From contig NZ_CP046455.1 of NCBI RefSeq assembly GCF_009734425.1, positions 2,356,001-2,420,000 of the forward strand: a stretch of 64,000 nt of DNA. Reading direction: 5' to 3'. Of this stretch, positions 35,105 through 43,296 are shown piece after piece; position 1 is the stretch's first letter, and the number at the start of each line of letters is the position of its first letter. This DNA comes from Corynebacterium occultum. GTDB taxonomy: Bacteria > Actinomycetota > Actinomycetes > Mycobacteriales > Mycobacteriaceae. Below the pieces are notes generated by a model, which was not told the DNA's origin, did not search any database, and saw only the letters and a program-made list of their open reading frames with translations. Both the position numbers and the translations under genes were made by a program.

Positions 35105-36480
35105 ACAACCCCAAGCCACTCAACCGCGACACCGCCCAGGCCCCCGGCCCCGCCCCGGTGAGACTGATCCACCTGGGTCTCGGCGCCTTCCACCGCGCCC
35201 ACCAGGTGTACTACACCCAGCAGGCTGAAACTGATCCGCAGCAGCCGCAGTGGGGTTATGCCTCCTTCACCGGGCGCGGCCCGGGGATGGCGGAACTGCT
35301 CAGCGCCCAGGATGGGCTGTACACCCTGGTCACCCGCTCCGGTGAAGGGGACTCCCCCACCCTGATGAGCTCCCTGGTGGAGGCCCACCCGGCAAGTGAT
35401 GTCCCCGCACTGCGGGAATTGATGGTCCGCCCCGAGGTTGCCGTGGTCACCCTGACCATCACCGAGGCCGGTTACCACCTGGCGGCCGATGGTTCCCTGG
35501 ACACCGCCGACCCGGAGGTTGCCGGGGACGTCGCCAAGCTCAGGGAGGATCTGAGCCCGGCGAGTCTGGCCACCGCCACCGGCCGTCTGATCAGTGGCCT
35601 AGCTGCCCGCCGCGCCGCCAATGCCGGGGGAATCGCAATCATGAGCTGCGACAATGTTGCCGCCAATGGTCCGGTCACCCGGGCCGCGGTGTGCGACATG
35701 GCCCGCGAGGTCGATGCCGAACTGGCTGCCTGGGTCGAGGCGGAGGTCACCTTCCCCTCCACTTCCATTGACCGCATCACCCCCAGAACCGAGGAGGAGC
35801 TGCTGGCGGAGGTGGCCCGGGAAACCGGTTTCGCCGACGCCTCCCCGGTGGTCACCGAACCCTTCGCCAGCTGGGTGATCGAGGGTGAGTTCCCGGCCGG
35901 ACGCCCGGAGTGGGAGCGCGCCGGGGTGGAGTTTGTCTCCGATATCGATGCCTTTGAGTCCCGCAAACTCTGGCTGCTCAACGGTTCCCATTCGCTGATG
36001 GCTTACTACGGGCAGCTGCGGGGGCATGAGACAGTCGCTGAGGCGATCGCAGATCCCGAGGTTCGTCGTCAGGTGGGGCTGCTCTGGGATGAGGCCGCGA
36101 ATCAGCTGACCGCCGAGGAGTTGCAGGTCCCGGCTTATCGGGACTCCCTGATTGAGCGTTTCGAGAACCCCCGGATCCGTCACAACCTGGCCCAGATCGC
36201 CATTGATGGTGGCACGAAGCAGCGGATGCGTGCGGTGCCGATCCTCAAGGCGGAGCTTGGCGACGGCCGGGAGGGCCCCGGTGCCACCTTCTCCATCGCC
36301 GCCTGGATCGCCTATCTGCTGGCCGCTGATGAGATCGCCGATACCCGCGCTGCGGAGCTGACGGCCGCCCGGAAGAACGCGGACCCGGTCAAGGCGCTGC
36401 TGGCTGCCCTGGATGAAGATCTGGCCAATGAGGAGCAGGTGCTTGCCAGGGTACGCAGCCAGGTCGAGGCACTGTCCTGA
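35101..36480 (+). CDS. uxuB: Fructuronate reductase / mannitol-dehydrogenase-family oxidoreductase
   Basis: A 459-residue long-chain polyol dehydrogenase. The N-terminal NAD-binding domain starts RLIHLGLGAFHRAHQVYYT; the middle has GIAIMSCDNVAANG; the C-terminal helical domain includes KLWLLNGSHSLMAYYG and the catalytic-type lysine region. Mannitol, fructuronate and tagaturonate reductases share this fold. Coupling to uxaC (four-base overlap) and the nearby mannonate dehydratase favour fructuronate reduction to mannonate. Confidence 0.88.
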   Translation: MNNPKPLNRDTAQAPGPAPVRLIHLGLGAFHRAHQVYYTQQAETDPQQPQWGYASFTGRGPGMAELLSAQDGLYTLVTRSGEGDSPTLMSSLVEAHPASDVPALRELMVRPEVAVVTLTITEAGYHLAADGSLDTADPEVAGDVAKLREDLSPASLATATGRLISGLAARRAANAGGIAIMSCDNVAANGPVTRAAVCDMAREVDAELAAWVEAEVTFPSTSIDRITPRTEEELLAEVARETGFADASPVVTEPFASWVIEGEFPAGRPEWERAGVEFVSDIDAFESRKLWLLNGSHSLMAYYGQLRGHETVAEAIADPEVRRQVGLLWDEAANQLTAEELQVPAYRDSLIERFENPRIRHNLAQIAIDGGTKQRMRAVPILKAELGDGREGPGATFSIAAWIAYLLAADEIADTRAAELTAARKNADPVKALLAALDEDLANEEQVLARVRSQVEALS

Positions 36481-36521
36481 TTCTGCTGGCCTGATTCACC
36501 GAGAAGGGAGAAGGAGAAAAG

Positions 36522-38360
36522 ATGCTCAGCGTGAGAGAGTCCACCACCCGGGAGGTTCGGGTACTCGATGGATTATGGCGGCTCTATGTCCCGTCCCCCG
36601 CTGAGGATGCGCTTGCCCTGCAGCAGGGTGCGCTGCCCGGTACCCGGGAGGTGCCGGTCCCGGCCTCACTCAATGACCTTTTCGCGGACCCCGCGGTGCG
36701 TGATCATGTGGGCCGTTACTGGTATCAGCGGTCCGCACTGGTCCCCCACTCCTGGGCTGGCGAAAGGGTGATTCTCCGATTCGGTTCCGTCACCCAGTCT
36801 GCGGCGGTGTTCATCGATGATGAGCTGGTCACCGAGTTCAAGGGGGGTTATATGCCCTTCGAGGTGGATGTCACCGAGCAGGTTTCCCCCGGGGCGAGCT
36901 TCCGGCTGAGCGTGGCAGTGGACAACCGCCTGGACAACACCTCCATCCCGCCGGGTGAACTGGGTGTCAATGCTGCGGGCAAACCTTCCCAGGAGTACAA
37001 GCACGACTTCTACAACTACGCCGGCATCCACCGTTCGGTGTACCTGTACACCCGCCCCCACAAATTCATCGAGGATGTCACGGTCAGCACCGATATCGAG
37101 GGCGGCACGGGTGTGGTGAACTGGTCCGTCGAGGTGAAGTGCACCGATGATCAGGCCTGCGGGCGCCAGGACCTGGAGGTCACGGTGCTCGATGAGGCCG
37201 GCAATCTGGTGGCTGAGGGAGGTTCGGAAAATCAGGGCAGCCTACGCATCGCGGACGCCACCTTCTGGACCCCCGGGGTGGGCGGCATGTATCAGTTGCG
37301 GTTGCGGCTGCTCCAGGATGGCGAGGTTCGTGATGAGTACATCCAGCCCTTCGGCATCCGGACCGTGGAGGTCCGGGAGGGCAAATTCCTGATCAATGGC
37401 AGGGAGTTCTACTTCACCGGTTTCGGCATGCACGAGGACCACGAGACCATCGGCAAGGGTCATTCCAATGCCCACATGGTCCAGGATTTTGAGCTGCTGA
37501 GCTGGATCGGGGCGAACTCCCTGCGCACCTCCCACTATCCCTACGCCGAAGAGTTCATGGACTACTGTGACCGCCACGGCATCGTGGTCATCGATGAAAC
37601 TCCAGCGGTGGGCCTGAACTGGGGCATCACCGGGGGCATCATCGGAGGTTCCACCGGTGGCACCTATGAGGAGGGCCATGTCGATGCCGGGACCGCCGCC
37701 CAGCACCGACTGGAGATCGAGCGTTTGATCGCCCGCGACAAGAACCACCCCTGTGTGGTGCTCTGGTCGATCGCCAATGAACCGGACACCGCGGTCCCCG
37801 AGGCTCGGGACTACTTCGAACCCCTGGTGGAGCTGACCCGTGAACTGGATCCGACCCGCCCCGTCGGTTATGTCAACGTGATGTTCGCCCCCTATGACAG
37901 GTGCACCATCTCCGATCTTTTCGATGTGCTCATGCTCAACCGCTACTGGGGTTGGTACGTCAACTCCGGTGACCTGGAGTCCGCCGAGATCAACTGGACC
38001 GCGGAGCTGGAGGGGTGGACGCAGAAATACCCGGCGAAGCCGATCATCATCACCGAATATGGTGCTGACACGGTCGCCGGGCTGCACTCCATCTTCGACC
38101 AGCCCTTCACTGAGGACTACCAGGTCGCCTACCTGGAGATGAACTCCCGGGTCTTCGACAAGTTCGACTCGGTCATCGGTGAACAGATGTGGAATTTCGC
38201 GGATTTCCAGACCAAGACCGGTTACGCCCGGGTCGACGGTAATAAGAAGGGCGCCTTCACCCGGGACCGTCGTCCCAAGGCGGCGGCCCGTTATCTGCGG
38301 GGGAGGTGGCACAGTCTCGCTCCGGCAGCCTACGGCAGGCGCGATTCCCATTCCGCCTGA
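36522..38360 (+). CDS. uidA: Beta-glucuronidase, glycoside hydrolase family 2
   Basis: A 612-residue GH2 enzyme with sugar-binding (1-180), immunoglobulin-like (180-275) and TIM-barrel (275-600) domains. The acid/base glutamate is in WSIANEPDT (about residue 420) and the nucleophile in IITEYGADT (about residue 510). NKKGAFTRDRRPKAAARYL near the C-terminus contains the asparagine-x-lysine pair that recognises the uronate carboxylate, supporting glucuronidase over galactosidase. There is no signal peptide, so the substrate must be imported, consistent with the symporter gene that follows. Strong ribosome site GGGAGAAGGAG upstream. Confidence 0.94.
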   Translation: MLSVRESTTREVRVLDGLWRLYVPSPAEDALALQQGALPGTREVPVPASLNDLFADPAVRDHVGRYWYQRSALVPHSWAGERVILRFGSVTQSAAVFIDDELVTEFKGGYMPFEVDVTEQVSPGASFRLSVAVDNRLDNTSIPPGELGVNAAGKPSQEYKHDFYNYAGIHRSVYLYTRPHKFIEDVTVSTDIEGGTGVVNWSVEVKCTDDQACGRQDLEVTVLDEAGNLVAEGGSENQGSLRIADATFWTPGVGGMYQLRLRLLQDGEVRDEYIQPFGIRTVEVREGKFLINGREFYFTGFGMHEDHETIGKGHSNAHMVQDFELLSWIGANSLRTSHYPYAEEFMDYCDRHGIVVIDETPAVGLNWGITGGIIGGSTGGTYEEGHVDAGTAAQHRLEIERLIARDKNHPCVVLWSIANEPDTAVPEARDYFEPLVELTRELDPTRPVGYVNVMFAPYDRCTISDLFDVLMLNRYWGWYVNSGDLESAEINWTAELEGWTQKYPAKPIIITEYGADTVAGLHSIFDQPFTEDYQVAYLEMNSRVFDKFDSVIGEQMWNFADFQTKTGYARVDGNKKGAFTRDRRPKAAARYLRGRWHSLAPAAYGRRDSHSA

Positions 38361-38432
38361 GCCACCCACCCCCCCCCGCAGTGTCACTCCCCACAGGTCT
38401 ATTCCCGGCTGATCCCAGACCTCCCCGGGGAT

Positions 38433-38454
38433 GTTGACACCCCCTGTTGTCAAC
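38433..38454 (+). promoter_or_regulatory. Inverted repeat GTTGACA-N8-TGTCAAC before the symporter gene
   Basis: Perfect seven-base arms at 38433-38439 and 38448-38454, ending 15 bases before the ATG at 38470. Likely operator for a dimeric regulator. The left arm contains TTGACA, but a -35 role would leave too little room before the start codon unless translation starts further in. Confidence 0.5.
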
Positions 38455-38469
38455 GTCAAGGAACTGATG

Positions 38470-40578
38470 ATGAGCACCACAACCACAGCTCAGCCACCCG
38501 CCACCTCCAACCGCCTACCCGGGCACCGTGTCATCACCTATGCGCTGGGTGATGTCGCCAACAACCTGACGTTCATGATGACGTCGATGTTCCTGATGAT
38601 CTACATGACGGAGATCGCGGGGCTCTCGGCGGGCATCGCCGGTGTCATCTACGGTGTGACCAAGGTCTGGGCGGGTGCCGCCGACCTGATTGCCGGCCAG
38701 ACCGTGGACCGCTTCGACACCCGCTGGGGCAGGCTGCGGCCCTGGGTCCTCTTCGGCAGTACCCCCCTGGCCGTGGTTTTCGTCCTGCTCTTCAGCGCCC
38801 CCGCCGGGTTGCCGATGGCGGCCACCGTGGCCTGGATCTTCCTGCTGGACGCCGCCTTCCAGCTGGCCTACTCCTTCGTCAACATCCCCTACGGTTCGCT
38901 CTCTGCGGCGATGACCCAGGACCCGGTTGACCGTTCCCGGCTCTCCGGTGCCCGTTCCGTCACCTCCTCATTGAGCAGCGTGATCCTCTCCGCAGTGGTG
39001 GCCCCGCAGTTCCAGGACACCAGCGCGGATGGGGTGCGCCTGAAGTTCACCCTCACCTGCCTGATCCTCGGGGGGATCGCCGTGGTGCTCTACCTGATCT
39101 GTTTCGCCAACTCGCGGGAGACGGTGCCGCGTGGCCAGGGCAAGATCTCCTTCAGGTCCACCTTCCGGATGCTGCGCCAGAACCGTCCCCTGCTGATCCT
39201 CTGCGCAGGCACCTTCTTCCTGCTCTCCGCCATCTTCACGATGAATGCGGTGGGCATGTACTTCTCCCGTTTCGTGCTCGGCAGCGCCACCTGGTTCACC
39301 TGGCTGATGGCCGCGCAGACCGCGGGGTCGGTGCTGATCGCCACCTTTGTCCCCTCCATCACGGTGCGGATCGGCAAACGCAACGGTTATGTCTCCGCCT
39401 GTGGTGTCCTGGTGATCGCCGCCATCATGATCTTCTTCCTGCCGGGTGCCAGCCTGCCGTTGGCTGTCGTCGCCTGGTTCCTGCTGGGCATCGGCGTCGG
39501 TGGCACCAACGCCCTGATCTTCTCCATGCAGGCTGACACCGTGGACTATGGCGAGTGGAAGTCCGGTATCCGTTCCGAGGGTGGGTCCTACTCGATCCTC
39601 TCTTTCATCCGTAAGTGTGGTCAGGGTCTGGGTGGCTGGGCCGGGGCCGCCATCATCGGGGCCTTCGGATATGTCTCCATGTCCACCACCCAGAGCGATG
39701 ATGCGATCCAGGGCATCCGACTGGCCACCGGCGCAGCACCGGCGGTTCTCGCCATCATCGCCCTGCTGATCATGCTGGCCTATAAGCTGGATTCTGATGA
39801 GCACGCCCGGATCATCGATGTGCTCAACCAGCGCCGCACCCGGAACACCGTCGCTGACCAGCACGGGGTCTCCACCGACCGGGTCCGGGTGGAGCAGAGC
39901 GGTGATGGCCGCACCATGACCATCCGCAGCCCGGAGGATGATCACCCCCCGATCATCACCCTCTTCGGGCAACGCGGTTCCGGTGCCACCGACATCGCCC
40001 CGCTGCTGGCGGCGAAGCTCGGGGTCACCTACATCGGTCAGGCCTTCAGCTCCGATGAACTCGCCCAGGTGGACAAGACCACCCTGATCAGCGACAGTCA
40101 GTTCTCCCGCTGGCTGCGTACCGTCTCCTTCGGTTCCTCCCAGGATGCGGATCTGGCGGCGGCCAGCAACCTCTCCGCCAACCGCAAGATCGCCGAGAAC
40201 AACACTGCCACGGTGCTCACCTCGGTCGCCGACGGTGGGGTGCTGCTGGGCCGCAACGGTGCCCTGATCCTGGGTCCGGTCGTCGGCACGCTCCATGTCC
40301 GTCTGATCGCGCCCTTGAGTAAGCGGATCGAGCGGGTGGTGCACAAGACGGGGCTTTCCGCGGCAGCGGCCACGGAGCAGTGTGAGCTGGAGGATCGTCT
40401 GCGCCAGGAGATGTCCTGGGCGCTGTACCAGTGGAACCCGAACCGGGATGAGAACTACGACCTGGTGATCAACACCGCTTCGATGACCTATGGGCAGATC
40501 GTAAATGTCATCGTCGACACCTACCGCAGCAAATATCCCGAGAATTCCGGGAATGCTGCGCCGGCCGGGGAATCCTGA
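38470..40578 (+). CDS. GPH-family hexuronide symporter fused to a cytidylate-kinase-like domain
   Basis: A 702-residue protein. Residues about 18-450 are a glycoside-pentoside-hexuronide:cation symporter with twelve helices and the motifs RVITYALGDVANNLTF, AGQTVDRFDTRWGRLRPW and YGEWKSGIRSEGGSYSI. This is the uidB/uidP class that imports glucuronides. Residues about 490-690 form a separate soluble domain of the cytidylate-kinase-like family: ITLFGQRGSGATDIAPLLAA, GGVLLGRNGALIL, RLIAPLSKRIERVV and YDLVINTASM. That family normally lacks the Walker A lysine, as here. The start at 38470 (MSTTTT) has AAGGAA six bases upstream. The role of the kinase-like tail is unknown; regulation of uptake is one idea. 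Confidence 0.88.
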   Translation: MSTTTTAQPPATSNRLPGHRVITYALGDVANNLTFMMTSMFLMIYMTEIAGLSAGIAGVIYGVTKVWAGAADLIAGQTVDRFDTRWGRLRPWVLFGSTPLAVVFVLLFSAPAGLPMAATVAWIFLLDAAFQLAYSFVNIPYGSLSAAMTQDPVDRSRLSGARSVTSSLSSVILSAVVAPQFQDTSADGVRLKFTLTCLILGGIAVVLYLICFANSRETVPRGQGKISFRSTFRMLRQNRPLLILCAGTFFLLSAIFTMNAVGMYFSRFVLGSATWFTWLMAAQTAGSVLIATFVPSITVRIGKRNGYVSACGVLVIAAIMIFFLPGASLPLAVVAWFLLGIGVGGTNALIFSMQADTVDYGEWKSGIRSEGGSYSILSFIRKCGQGLGGWAGAAIIGAFGYVSMSTTQSDDAIQGIRLATGAAPAVLAIIALLIMLAYKLDSDEHARIIDVLNQRRTRNTVADQHGVSTDRVRVEQSGDGRTMTIRSPEDDHPPIITLFGQRGSGATDIAPLLAAKLGVTYIGQAFSSDELAQVDKTTLISDSQFSRWLRTVSFGSSQDADLAAASNLSANRKIAENNTATVLTSVADGGVLLGRNGALILGPVVGTLHVRLIAPLSKRIERVVHKTGLSAAAATEQCELEDRLRQEMSWALYQWNPNRDENYDLVINTASMTYGQIVNVIVDTYRSKYPENSGNAAPAGES

Positions 40579-40799
40579 ACCAGGGGAGGAAGAGCTGCGC
40601 AGATGATATTTCCCACAAGATTCCGGTGGAAAGCTCCCCCCACCAGGGTGAAGACACAGGCGCCCTGGGAGACACGGAGGAGAAAACCTCCCCTCCCCAC
40701 CCACAAGAGATAAGATATGACCATTGTCCCAGGTTTTTCTTTAACCGACGGACCAGGATCAACCACATTTCCCACGTGATTCCCGAAAGGATCAGTCCC
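40579..40799 (+). other. 221-base spacer inside the uronate cluster
   Basis: No gene. Direct repeats CATTTCCCACGTGATTCCCG-like and ATATTTCCCACAAGATTCCGG-like occur at about 40,607-40,625 and 40,767-40,785 (shared core TTTCCCAC-N2-GATTCC). They may be paired operators in front of manD, which could have its own promoter here. Confidence 0.35.
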
Positions 40800-42035
40800 A
40801 TGAGCGTCAAGATCGCCAAGGCCGAGGTCTTCGTCACCTCCCCTTCCCGCAACTTCGTCACCCTCCGCCTGACCACCGAAGACGGCGTGGTCGGTATCGG
40901 TGACGCCACCCTCAACGGCCGCGAACTGTCCGTGGCCACCTATCTCAAGGAGCACGTCTGCCAGCTGATGGTCGGTCGCGAAGCCGGCAATATCGAGGAC
41001 ACCTGGCAGTTCCTCTACCGCTCCGCCTACTGGCGCCGCGGCCCGGTCACCATGGCCGCCATCGCCGCCGTCGACATGGCCCTGTGGGACATCAAGGGCA
41101 AGATGGCCAACATGCCGGTCTATGAGCTGCTCGGTGGCGCCTCCCGCCGCGGCTGCCGCGCCTACGGCCACGCCTCCGGCACCGACACCGAGTCGCTCTT
41201 CGACTCCATCCGCTATGAGATGGAACTGGGCTACAAGTCCATCCGCGTGCAGACCTCCGTCCCCGGCATCGAGAAGCTCTACGGCGTGGCCGCCCAGGCT
41301 CAGTCCTCCGGCGAGCGCTATGACTTCGAGCCCGCCAACCGCGGCGGGTGGCCCGTCGAGGAGGACTGGGACACCCGCGCCTACCTGCGCCACGTCCCCA
41401 CCGTCTTCGAGGCCGTCCGCAATGAGTTCGGCCCCGACCTGCCGCTGCTGCACGACGGCCACCACCGCATGACCCCCCGGGAGGCAGCCCAGCTGGGCAA
41501 GTCCCTGGAGCCCTACAACCTCTACTGGCTCGAGGACTGCACCCCGGCGGAAAACCAGGAGGCCCTGCGCTACGTCCGTAGCCAGACCACCACCCCGCTG
41601 GCCATCGGTGAGGTCTTCAACTCCATCTACGACATCAAGGACCTGATCCAGGAGCAGCTCATCGACTACGTGCGCTGCGCCTCCACCCACTTCGGTGGCA
41701 TCTCCCCTCTGAAGAAGGTCATGAACTTCGCCGAGATGTACCAGATCAAGTCGGGCTTCCACGGCCCCACCGATGTCTCCCCGATCGGCTTCGCCGCCCA
41801 GCTGCACCTCGGACTGTCCATCCACAACTACGGCCTGCAGGAGTACATGCCGCACTCCAAGCTCACCAAGGAGGTCTTCCACGAGTCCCTGACCTTCGAG
41901 GACGGTTACCTGCACCCCAGCGACAAGCCGGGCCTGGGTGTCGAGTTCGATGAGGAAGCAGCCGCCAAGTTCCCCTACGAGCAGGCCTACCTACCCTACA
42001 ACCGTCTCAATGACGGCACCGTCCACAACTGGTGA
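40800..42035 (+). CDS. manD: D-mannonate dehydratase, enolase superfamily (ManD/RspA type)
   Basis: A 411-residue enolase-superfamily enzyme that dehydrates D-mannonate to 2-keto-3-deoxygluconate. The capping domain holds TEDGVVGIGDATLNGRE. The barrel carries the metal ligands in LLHDGHHR, WLEDCTPAENQE and AIGEVFNSI, and the ManD-type segment GFHGPTDVSPIGFAA. It replaces the unrelated UxuA used by enteric bacteria. The start at 40800 (MSVKIAKAEVF) has AAAGGA nine bases upstream; the open frame upstream is not conserved. The two upstream genes and uxaC supply its substrate. Confidence 0.92.
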   Translation: MSVKIAKAEVFVTSPSRNFVTLRLTTEDGVVGIGDATLNGRELSVATYLKEHVCQLMVGREAGNIEDTWQFLYRSAYWRRGPVTMAAIAAVDMALWDIKGKMANMPVYELLGGASRRGCRAYGHASGTDTESLFDSIRYEMELGYKSIRVQTSVPGIEKLYGVAAQAQSSGERYDFEPANRGGWPVEEDWDTRAYLRHVPTVFEAVRNEFGPDLPLLHDGHHRMTPREAAQLGKSLEPYNLYWLEDCTPAENQEALRYVRSQTTTPLAIGEVFNSIYDIKDLIQEQLIDYVRCASTHFGGISPLKKVMNFAEMYQIKSGFHGPTDVSPIGFAAQLHLGLSIHNYGLQEYMPHSKLTKEVFHESLTFEDGYLHPSDKPGLGVEFDEEAAAKFPYEQAYLPYNRLNDGTVHNW

Positions 42036-42072
42036 TTAACCGGTCCCCTGCGATCAAGAAAGCGTGATACTG

Positions 42073-42579
42073 ATGCCTGCGCACGACACTCCGCACCACG
42101 TGGTGGTGATGGGGGTCTCCGGATCCGGCAAGACCACCACCGGCCAGCTCCTCAGCGAGGAACTCGGCGTGCCCTACGCCGATGGTGATGACCTGCACCC
42201 CCGGGCCAATATCGACAAAATGGCCTCCGGTCAGGCCCTCAACGACGAGGACCGCTGGCCCTGGCTGGAGCTGATCGGGCGCTGGCTCAGCGATCACCCG
42301 GAGGGTGGGATCATCGGCTGCAGCGCCCTCAGGCGCTCCTACCGGGACCTGATCCGCACGTTCGTCCCGGGTGTCCGATTCGTCCACGTCCACGGCACCC
42401 GGGAGGTGCTGTGGGAGCGGATGTCCCACCGCGAGGGCCACTTCATGCCCCCGGAGCTGCTCGACTCCCAGTTCGCCACCCTGGAGGAGCTCGCCCCGGA
42501 GGAAGCCGGCGAGGTCTTCGACATCTCCCTCCCACCGGAAGAGATTGTCGCCGAGGCTGCCACCTGGCTCCGCAGCTGA
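42073..42579 (+). CDS. gntK: Gluconokinase
   Basis: A 168-residue P-loop kinase that phosphorylates D-gluconate to 6-phosphogluconate. Walker A is GVSGSGKTTTG; DGDDLHPRANIDKMASGQAL is the family substrate loop; CSALRRSYRDLIR and the lid REGHFMPPELLDSQFATLE follow. It partners with GntP at the other end of the cluster. Start is uncertain: GTG at 42064 (MILMPAHD) or ATG at 42073 (MPAHD); the second is preferred for spacing from AAGAAAG. It does not replace KDG kinase, which is missing here. Confidence 0.92.
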   Translation: MPAHDTPHHVVVMGVSGSGKTTTGQLLSEELGVPYADGDDLHPRANIDKMASGQALNDEDRWPWLELIGRWLSDHPEGGIIGCSALRRSYRDLIRTFVPGVRFVHVHGTREVLWERMSHREGHFMPPELLDSQFATLEELAPEEAGEVFDISLPPEEIVAEAATWLRS

Positions 42580-42597
42580 CTCCTCCCCGCACCGTTG

Positions 42598-42640
42598 AAG
42601 GTCCCCTCCCCCTTGTGATGTCACAGGGCCGGGGGACCTT
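42598..42640 (+). terminator. Terminator of the uronate operon / gntK
   Basis: AAGGTCCCC (42598-42606) pairs with GGGGACCTT (42632-42640), followed by TTCGCTTT. The dispersed word starts three bases after the stem. Confidence 0.75.
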
Positions 42641-42642
42641 TC

Positions 42643-42658
42643 GCTTTGCGACGCCCCC
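42643..42658 (-). repeat. Intergenic copy of the dispersed word (inverted)
   Basis: GCTTTGCGACGCCCCC, directly after the gntK terminator stem. A 19-base core TTCGCTTTGCGACGCCCCC is identical to the complement of the copy at 8,513-8,531. Confidence 0.6.
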
Positions 42659-42725
42659 AGCCCCAGATCCACCCCACCCCACCTAGACTGGACAAGAGGC
42701 TGTTCTAATCGTGCAGGGAGAAAAA

Positions 42726-43277
42726 ATGAGAGCGCTTGTCATTGTCGATGTCCAGAATGATTTCTGCCCCGGCGGCACCCTGGCCACCCAGCGTGGCCAT
42801 GAGGTGGCGGAGCTGATCGCCGCCTACCAACAGGAAAAGGGCGCCGCCTATAGTTTTCAGGTGGCCACCCAGGACTACCACGTCGATCCCGGTGAACACT
42901 TTTCGGAGGAACCGGATTTCCAGGATTCCTGGCCCCCACATTGTGTGGCCGGCACCCTGGGTGCACAGCTGCATCCCAGCATCCACCGCCGGGAACTGTC
43001 CGCGGTCTTCCGCAAGGGCGCCTATGACGCCGCATACTCCGGTTTCGAGGGCATCAGCGATGGGGTGAGCATGGCTGAATGGCTGGAGGCCCGCAACATC
43101 ACCGCCGTGGACGTGGTCGGGATCGCCACCGACCACTGTGTCCGGGCCACCGCCCTGGATGCCCTCAACGAGGGTTTCAATGTCCGGGTGATCAGGCAGC
43201 TGTGTGCCCCGGTGGATGAGGAACGTAGCTTGGCGACTTTCCGGGAACTTTCCCGCGCCGGAGTCACCCTGCGCTGA
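42726..43277 (+). CDS. pncA: Nicotinamidase / pyrazinamidase
   Basis: A 183-residue cysteine hydrolase converting nicotinamide to nicotinate in NAD salvage (and activating pyrazinamide in mycobacteria). The catalytic triad is visible: Asp in VDVQNDFCPGG, Lys in VFRKGAYDAAYSGFEG, and Cys in GIATDHCVRATALDA. The metal-site histidines and aspartate are in TQDYHVDPGEHF. Start at 42726 (MRALVIVDVQ) with GGGAG six bases upstream. Its last codons lie in a 28-bp palindrome shared with the convergent gene. Confidence 0.93.
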   Translation: MRALVIVDVQNDFCPGGTLATQRGHEVAELIAAYQQEKGAAYSFQVATQDYHVDPGEHFSEEPDFQDSWPPHCVAGTLGAQLHPSIHRRELSAVFRKGAYDAAYSGFEGISDGVSMAEWLEARNITAVDVVGIATDHCVRATALDALNEGFNVRVIRQLCAPVDEERSLATFRELSRAGVTLR

Positions 43278-43296
43278 TCCCCGGGGATCAGCGCAG
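43269..43296. terminator. 28-bp perfect palindrome, bidirectional terminator between convergent genes
   Basis: CTGCGCTGATCCCC (43269-43282) is followed at once by its exact complement (43283-43296). Each arm encodes Leu-Arg-stop, the end of pncA on one strand and of the DUF305-like gene on the other. No U-tract on either side. Confidence 0.6.

Noticed and set aside
33773..35119. A 448-codon minus-strand open frame over uxaC
   Set aside because: uxaC has full-length family motifs and operon context; the antisense frame does not.
39945..40010. Missing Walker A lysine in the kinase-like domain taken as decay
   Set aside because: The cytidylate-kinase-like family normally has GSGG/GSGA without that lysine, so it is not evidence of loss of function.
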